A stretch of 5,033 nt of DNA from an uncultured Eubacteriales bacterium (GTDB lineage: Bacteria > Bacillota > Clostridia > Oscillospirales > UBA644). This document shows, one piece after another, positions 1-5,033 of the stretch. Position 1 is the first letter of the stretch, and each line of letters opens with the position of its first letter. Where the stretch lies: the NCBI GenBank assembly GCA_934481505.1, contig CAKSPP010000109.1, positions 1 through 5,033 of the forward strand, given 5' to 3'. A program made the position numbers and the translations under genes. Below the pieces are notes generated by a model. The model saw only the letters and a program-made list of their open reading frames with translations, was not told where the DNA came from and made no database searches.

Positions 1-1976
1 CCTATATGGTCACCATGACCCCGACCATGATAAAAACCGACGCCGACGCGGAAAATATAGCTAAAAACCTTTCGGAAATACTCGACTTATCTTATGATAA
101 AGTATACAAAATGACGCAGCAGAATGTTTCGTATACGGTTGTCGCAAGGCGTATCGAAGAGGAAGAAGCAAATTTGGTAAACGAATTTGTAAGAGACAAC
201 TCCGGCTATTCTTCGATAATAGCAATTTCCGAGGATTCAAAGAGATATTATCCGCACGGAAATCTCCTGTCGACGGTTCTCGGATTTGTCGGAACCGATA
301 ATCAGGGGCTTGAAGGCCTTGAAATGGCGTATGATTCCTACCTTTCGGGAACTCCGGGAAAGAGAATTTCCGTAAAAACGCAGGGCGGAACGGCAATGCC
401 TTTCGAATATGAAAAATATGTCGCTGCCGAAGACGGAAACGATATAACCTTAACAATAGACCTTGAAATGCAGTATATCCTCGAAAAATATATCGACGAG
501 GCGAGAGTCGAGCATAATGTTCAGAACAGGGTTGCGGGAATTGTTATGAATGTCAAAACGGGCGAAGTTCTTGCTATGACTTCAAAACCCGATTTTGATC
601 CCAATGAATATCTCGTAATAAAAGACGATATCGTGCTTTCACAGCTTAAAGAAAAATATACCGAAGACACCGAAGAATATTGGCAGGCGTATAACGCTAC
701 CGTAAAGACTCTTTGGAAAAACAAACTCTGTGAACAGTATGAACCCGGTTCGACTTTCAAGATTTTCACCCTTGCTATGGCTCTTGAAGAAAAGCTGGTA
801 AGCCTTACCGAAACCTTTAACTGTACGGGAAGTATGGTCGTTCAGTCGGAAGTAATTCATTGTGCGAAGAGAACGGGTCACGGTATCGAAACCGTAAGAG
901 ACGGTCTCGGAAATTCCTGTAACCCAGTATTTATGACTCTCGGAGCGAGAATCGGACAGGAAAAATTCTATAATTACGTCACCGCGTTCGGTTTCAGAGA
1001 AAAAACGGGCGTCGGCGTTCCGGGTGAACAGACGGGTTATCATTATTCTCTTTCTTCTTTTTCCGATCTTGACCTTGCGACCTCTTCTTTCGGTCAGGGC
1101 TTCAAAATCACTCCGTTACAGCTTATTTCGGCTGTCTGTTCCGTTGCGAACGACGGAAACTATATGCAGCCTTACATAATAAGTCAGATAACCGATTCAA
1201 ACGGAAATGTCGTTCTTTCAAACAGTCCGAAAGTCGTAAGAAAAACCGTTTCGAAAGAAAATTCCGATATCATCTGTTCTTATCTTGAAGACGCGGTTAC
1301 CGAACATATCAAAAAAGCATATATCGAGGGCTATCATGTCGCCGGAAAAACCGGTACATCGCAGAAACTCGACAGCAAAAACGAAGACGGTGTTGTCGAT
1401 AAGAAAATAGCTTCCTTTATAGGATTTGCACCCGCAGACGATCCTCAGATCTGCGTTTTGGTCGTCGTCGATGAACCGAATTCCGAGGTACAGTACGGTT
1501 CTCTTATCGCCGCTCCTCTCGCAAAATCCATATTGCAGGATTGCCTTGAAGCGATAGGTCTTGAACCCGATATCGAAGACTCTGTCGACTATCAGGCAGT
1601 TCCGGAAGTTGTCGGAACGACTACCGCGGAAGCACAGAAATCTCTTTCGGCAAAAGGCTTTTCCGCAAAGGTCGTAGGCGGAGACGGCGAAGTCACACAT
1701 CAGATTCCCGCGTCGGGTAAATATCTGCCGGAGGGGGCTACCGTAATTTTATATACCAACGGCGAAAATCCGCAATATGAAGTCACGGTTCCCAATCTTA
1801 TCGGAATGACCGCGGCGGAATGTAACAGAACTCTTATAAACAGCAATCTTAATATAAGGATAAAAGGCAGCGGTATTTCAACGCCCGGAGCTGTGGTTGT
1901 TTCCCAGTCGGTTTCGGCAGGGACGACGGTTTCGCCCGCGACGGTAATTACCGTTGAAATAGGAACGAAAGAATAA
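1..1976 (+). CDS. spoVD: SpoVD/FtsI-family class B penicillin-binding protein (peptidoglycan DD-transpeptidase) with two PASTA domains, 5' partial
   Basis: The frame is open from the window edge (first full codon 3-5, TAT) to TAA at 1974-1976, so the true start lies upstream. The ATG at 6 is internal. By comparison with SpoVD as remembered, about 75 residues are missing, including the membrane anchor. Residues below count from the ATG at 6. The end of the PBP dimer domain runs to about 130, with RYYP (80-83) and GLEGLE (101-106). The transpeptidase domain (about 170-515) has all three motifs: STFK 249-252 with catalytic Ser249, SCN 304-306, and KTG 448-450. Two PASTA repeats follow at about 531-586 and 592-652. 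The family cross-links peptidoglycan stem peptides on the outer face of the membrane. SCN, Cys286/Cys305, PDFDP and FIGFAPADDP favour SpoVD over division-type FtsI/PbpB, which usually has SSN. In an organism with a single such PBP it could serve division instead. A charged insert of roughly 25-30 residues precedes the active-site Ser. Class and family are near certain; the spoVD name is less so. Confidence 0.93.
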   Translation, partial: YMVTMTPTMIKTDADAENIAKNLSEILDLSYDKVYKMTQQNVSYTVVARRIEEEEANLVNEFVRDNSGYSSIIAISEDSKRYYPHGNLLSTVLGFVGTDNQGLEGLEMAYDSYLSGTPGKRISVKTQGGTAMPFEYEKYVAAEDGNDITLTIDLEMQYILEKYIDEARVEHNVQNRVAGIVMNVKTGEVLAMTSKPDFDPNEYLVIKDDIVLSQLKEKYTEDTEEYWQAYNATVKTLWKNKLCEQYEPGSTFKIFTLAMALEEKLVSLTETFNCTGSMVVQSEVIHCAKRTGHGIETVRDGLGNSCNPVFMTLGARIGQEKFYNYVTAFGFREKTGVGVPGEQTGYHYSLSSFSDLDLATSSFGQGFKITPLQLISAVCSVANDGNYMQPYIISQITDSNGNVVLSNSPKVVRKTVSKENSDIICSYLEDAVTEHIKKAYIEGYHVAGKTGTSQKLDSKNEDGVVDKKIASFIGFAPADDPQICVLVVVDEPNSEVQYGSLIAAPLAKSILQDCLEAIGLEPDIEDSVDYQAVPEVVGTTTAEAQKSLSAKGFSAKVVGGDGEVTHQIPASGKYLPEGATVILYTNGENPQYEVTVPNLIGMTAAECNRTLINSNLNIRIKGSGISTPGAVVVSQSVSAGTTVSPATVITVEIGTKE

Positions 1977-1989
1977 AACAAAGGACGCT

Positions 1990-2021
1990 TAAGAACAAAA
2001 ATTTTAATGGAGATGTTCTTA
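1990..2021 (+). repeat. Perfect 7-bp inverted repeat around the murE ribosome binding site
   Basis: TAAGAAC (1990-1996) is the exact reverse complement of GTTCTTA (2015-2021), separated by 18 bases. The loop contains the GGAG ribosome binding site, and the 3' arm ends on the A of the murE start codon. The stem is A/T-rich with two G-C pairs and has no U tract after it, so it does not look like a terminator. It could modestly affect murE initiation, or be chance. Confidence 0.4.
2009..2012 (+). promoter_or_regulatory. murE ribosome binding site
   Basis: GGAG lies 8 bases before the ATG at 2021, normal spacing for a Gram-positive Shine-Dalgarno. It supports this ATG as the murE start. No convincing -10/-35 pair is seen in the 44-base gap, so read-through from the PBP gene is likely. 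Confidence 0.75.
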
Positions 2022-3469
2022 TGCGATTATCTGAAATTTTAGCGGGCACAAAAACCGAAATACCTTTTGATATTGAAATAACGTCGCTTGCCGACAGGCT
2101 TTCCGAAATTTCCGAGGGGTGTCTTTTTTTCTGCATTGACGGAAAAAACTTCAACGCAACTTCTCACGCCGAAGAAATAAAAAAACGGGGAGCTGCTGCC
2201 GTTATTTCGGAAAAACCGATTAAAACCGATATCCCGAATATCGTTGTTGAAGATATCCGCAAAACAGAGGCATACGCCGCGGCAAATTTCTTCGGAACAA
2301 ATAAGACGGGTATAAAATTTATCGGAATAACCGGAACAAACGGCAAAACGACCGTTGCCGAAATGATATTTTCCTGCCTGCGTGCAAACGGCAAAAAAAC
2401 GGCTCTTACGGGCACCGTAAATAACCGTATAAACGAAAAAACATTCGAAAGCGAATACACGACCCCGACGCCTATATTGTTTCACCGTTTTATTGCGAAA
2501 GCGGCGGAAGAGGGTTGCGAATATTGCGTTTCGGAAGTGTCTTCCCACGCCTTAAAGCAAAACAGGGTCGACGGAATTACCTTTGAACTCGGAATTTTTA
2601 CGAATATAACGCCCGAACATTCCGATTATCACCCGACTTTCGACGATTATAAACAAATGAAGCTGCGGCTTTTCGAGCTCTCGAAAAAAACGCTTGCAAA
2701 CCTTGACTGCAAAGAGGGGGAACCGTTTTTTACCTTTCCCCGTGTCAGAACCTTTTCCCTTGAAGATAAAAACGCCGATTATTTCTGCAAAAATGCCGTT
2801 TTTTCAAAAATTCTCGGCGATGGAAATAATATCTCGGCTGAGTTCGAAACCGAAAACGGAGAATTTCCCGTTTCTTTAAGCGTTGTCGGAAAACATAATC
2901 TTTCGAACGCTTTGGCGGCGTTTGCGGCTTCCGATATTCTCGGCCTTTCTCATGAAAAAACGCTTTCCGCACTGTCTGCTTTTAAGGGTGCGGAGGGCAG
3001 GTGCGAACCCGTAAAAAACAATCTCGGAATAAATATTTTAATAGATTACGCTCATACTCCCGACGCGGTTCTGAATATCATAAAAACCGCAAGAAGTTTT
3101 ACTTCCAGCAACATTATTTTCGTCTTCGGCTGCGGCGGAGACCGCGACTCCGAAAAACGTCCCGAAATGGGGAAAATCGCTTCCGAAAACGCGGATTTCG
3201 TTATCGTAACATCGGATAATCCGAGAAACGAAGATTCCGAAAATATAATAAAAGATATACTTGCAGGCGTAAATTCGGAAAATTACGAAGTAGAAATAAA
3301 CCGTTATCGGGCGATAAGAAAAGCCGTTTTGCTTGCAAAAAAAGGCGATACCGTTTTGATTTCGGGAAAAGGTCACGAAAAAAAACAAATAGTGTCAAAC
3401 AGAATTGTTAAAATATCCGACAGAGAGATTGTTTTGGATATATTAAAGGAATCAGATTATGAAGATTAG
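2021..3469 (+). CDS. murE: UDP-N-acetylmuramoyl-L-alanyl-D-glutamate--2,6-diaminopimelate ligase
   Basis: This 482-residue protein is normal length for MurE, the cytoplasmic ATP-dependent ligase that adds the third stem-peptide residue to UDP-MurNAc-L-Ala-D-Glu. Three Mur-ligase domains are visible: N-terminal UDP-binding (1-95), central ATPase (100-310) and C-terminal (320-482). Motifs are the P-loop TGTNGKTT (104-111), TTPTP (147-151), EVSSHAL (172-178), Lys214 in MKLRLF as the expected carbamylated lysine, DYAHTPD (342-348), GCGGDRDSEKRPEMGKIA (370-387), DNPR (399-402) and GKGHE (449-453). DNPR with the GKGHE glutamate is the known signature of meso-DAP selectivity; lysine-adding enzymes differ there. 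So meso-DAP peptidoglycan is predicted. The start is supported by GGAG 8 bases upstream and the family-like MRLSEIL beginning. The N-terminal uridine-binding segment is unusual: the expected DSR reads DRLSEI (25-30). The gene has several runs of 7-8 A. Its end overlaps murF by 11 bases, which suggests translational coupling. Confidence 0.96.
   Translation: MRLSEILAGTKTEIPFDIEITSLADRLSEISEGCLFFCIDGKNFNATSHAEEIKKRGAAAVISEKPIKTDIPNIVVEDIRKTEAYAAANFFGTNKTGIKFIGITGTNGKTTVAEMIFSCLRANGKKTALTGTVNNRINEKTFESEYTTPTPILFHRFIAKAAEEGCEYCVSEVSSHALKQNRVDGITFELGIFTNITPEHSDYHPTFDDYKQMKLRLFELSKKTLANLDCKEGEPFFTFPRVRTFSLEDKNADYFCKNAVFSKILGDGNNISAEFETENGEFPVSLSVVGKHNLSNALAAFAASDILGLSHEKTLSALSAFKGAEGRCEPVKNNLGINILIDYAHTPDAVLNIIKTARSFTSSNIIFVFGCGGDRDSEKRPEMGKIASENADFVIVTSDNPRNEDSENIIKDILAGVNSENYEVEINRYRAIRKAVLLAKKGDTVLISGKGHEKKQIVSNRIVKISDREIVLDILKESDYED
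3445..3450 (+). promoter_or_regulatory. murF ribosome binding site inside the murE 3' end
   Basis: AAAGGA lies within the last murE codons, 8 bases before the murF ATG at 3459. It decides this start, which places murF in another frame and makes the two genes overlap at 3459-3469. Confidence 0.75.
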
Positions 3470-4811
3470 AGCAAGCGAATTTATAAAATATGCGGGCGAG
3501 GGAAAACTTATCGGAAACGACGTCGAAATAACGGGGATCGCAACCGATTCGGGAAACGCTAAAAGCGGCGACCTTTTTGTCTGCATAAAAGGGGAAAGAA
3601 CCGACGGACATAAATATGCCGCCAATGCCGTCGAAAACGGGGCTTCGTGCGTTCTTTCCGACAGAGACCTCGATATCTCAATTCCTTATATAAAGGTTCC
3701 CGATACCGTTTCGGCGTTGCAAAAAGCGGCTTTCGGTTACAGAAAAACGCTTGACTGCAAAATCGTCGGAGTTACCGGCAGCGTCGGGAAAACCACGACA
3801 AAAGAATTTATCGCCTCGGCACTTTCTTCGCAGCTTTCCGTTCATAAAACAGACGGTAACAAAAACAGTGAAACGGGCGTTCCGATAACCGTTCTCGGAA
3901 TAGAAAAAAACGACGAGGCGGCTGTTGTCGAAATGGGAATGTCGGGGCTCGGCGAAATTTCGGTGCTTTCAAAAATCGCACTTCCCGATATCGGAGTTAT
4001 AACCAATATCGGCTATTCTCATATCGAATATCTCAAAACCCGTGAAAATATTCTTAAAGCCAAGACTGAAATTATTGACGGTATGACCGACGGCGTTCTT
4101 ATCTTAAACGGCGATGACGATATGCTCTGCCGATGCGGTGATATTTTCGGAAAAGTCATTTTTTACGGTATAACTGATAAAAATTTTGATTATTACGGCT
4201 ATGATATAGAAGCAACCGAAACTTCTTCGTCTTTTAAGGCAAAAAGCCCGAAAGGCGTTTATGAAATTAAAATAAATCTTCCAGGAAAACATAATATTCT
4301 CAATGCTCTCGCGGCGATAGCCGTTGCCGAAAATTGCGGAGTTTCCGCCGAAAATATTAAAAAAGGACTTTCGTCTTATAAAGCGGGAGCGACAAGGCAG
4401 AATATTTATAAGACTTCGGGTGTAACAATATATGACGATTGCTACAATTCCGCACCGAATTCCCTCGAAGCGTCTCTCGACGTTCTGTCAAAAATGAACG
4501 GCAGAAAAATTGCGGTTCTCGGGGATATGCTTGAACTCGGCGAAATGTCCGCAAAACTGCACGAAGACTGCGGAAAATCGCTTATAAAAACCGATAAAGC
4601 GTATCTTTACGGAGAGTTTGCCGAAAGCTTTCTTCGCGGAGCATTGCTTGCAGGTGTGAAAAAGGAAAATGTTTCTGTATTTACCGATAAAGCAGAACTT
4701 GCGAAAACACTTACCGAAAACACAAAAAACGGAGATGTTATTTTATTTAAGGCGAGCAGGGGAATGCACGCCGAAGATATAATCCGGTATTTTACCGAAA
4801 ATTACCGATAA
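3459..4811 (+). CDS. murF: UDP-N-acetylmuramoyl-tripeptide--D-alanyl-D-alanine ligase
   Basis: This 450-residue protein has the usual MurF length. MurF joins D-Ala-D-Ala to UDP-MurNAc-tripeptide using ATP, the last cytoplasmic step of stem-peptide assembly. Visible are the N-terminal domain (1-98) with GERTDGH (45-51), the P-loop TGSVGKTTTKE (106-116), NKNSETGVP (134-142), EMGMSGLGEI (158-167), TNIGYSHIEYL (182-192), PGKHNILNALAA (275-286), YDDCYNSAPNS (325-335), VLGDMLELGE (353-362) and FKASRGMHAEDI (430-441). DDxYN and LGDMxELG are typical of MurF and separate it from MurE, MurD and MurC. Departures from the consensus are DSG instead of DSR at 30-32 and HIEYLKT where HLExLGS is usual; KASR for KGSR is, as I recall, common in Clostridia. 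The start is set by AAAGGA upstream and MKIRASEF. It overlaps murE by 11 bases and is followed after 15 bases by mraY, so its expression is probably tied to both. Confidence 0.96.
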   Translation: MKIRASEFIKYAGEGKLIGNDVEITGIATDSGNAKSGDLFVCIKGERTDGHKYAANAVENGASCVLSDRDLDISIPYIKVPDTVSALQKAAFGYRKTLDCKIVGVTGSVGKTTTKEFIASALSSQLSVHKTDGNKNSETGVPITVLGIEKNDEAAVVEMGMSGLGEISVLSKIALPDIGVITNIGYSHIEYLKTRENILKAKTEIIDGMTDGVLILNGDDDMLCRCGDIFGKVIFYGITDKNFDYYGYDIEATETSSSFKAKSPKGVYEIKINLPGKHNILNALAAIAVAENCGVSAENIKKGLSSYKAGATRQNIYKTSGVTIYDDCYNSAPNSLEASLDVLSKMNGRKIAVLGDMLELGEMSAKLHEDCGKSLIKTDKAYLYGEFAESFLRGALLAGVKKENVSVFTDKAELAKTLTENTKNGDVILFKASRGMHAEDIIRYFTENYR

Positions 4812-4814
4812 AAC

Positions 4815-4820
4815 GGAGGA
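4815..4820 (+). promoter_or_regulatory. mraY ribosome binding site
   Basis: GGAGGA is a near-perfect Shine-Dalgarno, 6 bases before the ATG at 4827 and 3 bases after the murF stop codon. It is the strongest of the three sites in the window and fixes the mraY start. Confidence 0.85.
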
Positions 4821-4826
4821 AATATC

Positions 4827-5033
4827 ATGGAAATTAAGTGGATTGCCGTAGCGTTTCTCGTGTCGCTTGTCGTCGGGCTTGTTATTGCTCCGATGATGAT
4901 AGCATATCTGAGAAAACTGAAATTCGGACAGCAGATAATAACCGAATACGGCCCTACATGGCATAAGAAAAAACAGGGAATCCCCACAATGGGCGGCATT
5001 ATTTTCATTATCGCAATCTACGCCGCGTATTTC
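4827..5033 (+). CDS. mraY: Phospho-N-acetylmuramoyl-pentapeptide transferase, 3' partial
   Basis: The frame is open for 69 codons from the ATG to the window end with no stop. The product begins MEIKWIAVAF and shows a first membrane helix at about residues 6-25. A cytoplasmic stretch follows with the MraY hallmarks FGQQIITEYGPTWHKKKQG (33-51) and IPTMGG (52-57), then the start of a second helix (58-69). The canonical family form is roughly GQxIRxxGPxxHxxKxGTPTMGG, so IPTMGG and TEYGP are mild variants. MraY is a polytopic membrane enzyme that transfers phospho-MurNAc-pentapeptide from UDP to undecaprenyl phosphate, making lipid I. The catalytic aspartates lie beyond the window and cannot be checked. 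Its position directly after murF in a dcw cluster agrees with the call. Confidence 0.95.
   Translation, partial: MEIKWIAVAFLVSLVVGLVIAPMMIAYLRKLKFGQQIITEYGPTWHKKKQGIPTMGGIIFIIAIYAAYF

Noticed and set aside
6..8. ATG at position 6 as the start of the PBP gene
   Set aside because: The frame is already open upstream of it, and the protein would lack the membrane anchor and the first part of the dimer domain. The gene is simply cut by the window edge.
639..1043. 134-codon open frame on the minus strand over the PBP active-site region
   Set aside because: Same codon-bias effect; the + strand here encodes the catalytic STFK and SCN motifs.
1218..1700. 160-codon open frame on the minus strand, antisense to the PBP gene
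   Set aside because: It lies wholly within a gene carrying all transpeptidase motifs. Its translation is rich in Phe, Arg, Cys and Tyr with no recognisable domain, as expected from the complement of GAA/GAC/AAA-rich codons.
1977..2020. Terminator or internal promoter between the PBP gene and murE
   Set aside because: The inverted repeat is weak, has no U run after it and reaches into the start codon. No plausible -35/-10 pair with proper spacing is seen.
2039..2548. 169-codon open frame on the minus strand, antisense to murE
   Set aside because: It covers conserved murE sequence including the P-loop. Its Arg/Phe-rich composition is a codon-bias shadow, and I recognise no domain in it.
3001..3219. 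Small + strand open frame of 72 codons inside murE
   Set aside because: Extremely Arg-rich out-of-frame reading of a conserved murE region (DYAHTPD to DNPR), with no support as a separate gene.
3378..3385. Programmed frameshift at the A8 run near the murE end
   Set aside because: murE reads through in one frame to a normal C-terminus and murF has its own ribosome binding site and start. No stimulatory structure is evident, so a programmed event is unnecessary.
4743..5008. Two overlapping minus-strand open frames across the murF/mraY junction
   Set aside because: They lie opposite the end of murF and the start of mraY, both clear from conserved motifs and a strong Shine-Dalgarno. Neither resembles a known protein.

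Overview
The window holds four genes in a row on the + strand with almost no space between them: the 3' part of a SpoVD/FtsI-type class B penicillin-binding protein, a complete murE, a complete murF, and the first 69 codons of mraY. This is a piece of the division and cell-wall (dcw) cluster. I see no mobile element, CRISPR array, RNA gene, terminator or undescribed system here. The minus-strand reading frames are all shadows of these genes.

The organism is probably a Gram-positive of the class Clostridia (Firmicutes/Bacillota). The PBP looks like SpoVD, with an SCN second motif, the SpoVD cysteine pair and C-terminal PASTA domains. MurE carries the DNPR motif of meso-diaminopimelate-adding enzymes. 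The order PBP-murE-murF-mraY differs from Bacillus subtilis, as I recall it, where murF lies outside the cluster. GC content is moderate (27 of 60 bases in one line counted by hand), and AGA, GGA and AAA codons are favoured. Genus cannot be assigned by reading alone, and whether the organism sporulates cannot be decided.

Layout: 1-1976, PBP, cut at its 5' end. 1977-2020, a 44-base gap with the murE ribosome binding site inside a possible 7-bp hairpin. 2021-3469, murE. 3459-4811, murF, overlapping the murE end by 11 bases. 4812-4826, a 15-base gap with a strong Shine-Dalgarno. 4827-5033, mraY, cut by the window end. There is no gene-free stretch longer than 44 bases.

MurE and MurF act one after the other in the cytoplasm, adding the third residue and then D-Ala-D-Ala to UDP-MurNAc-dipeptide. 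MraY moves the finished phospho-MurNAc-pentapeptide onto undecaprenyl phosphate to give lipid I. After lipid II is made and flipped, the PBP cross-links the stem peptides outside the membrane. The genes are most likely co-transcribed from a promoter upstream of the window.
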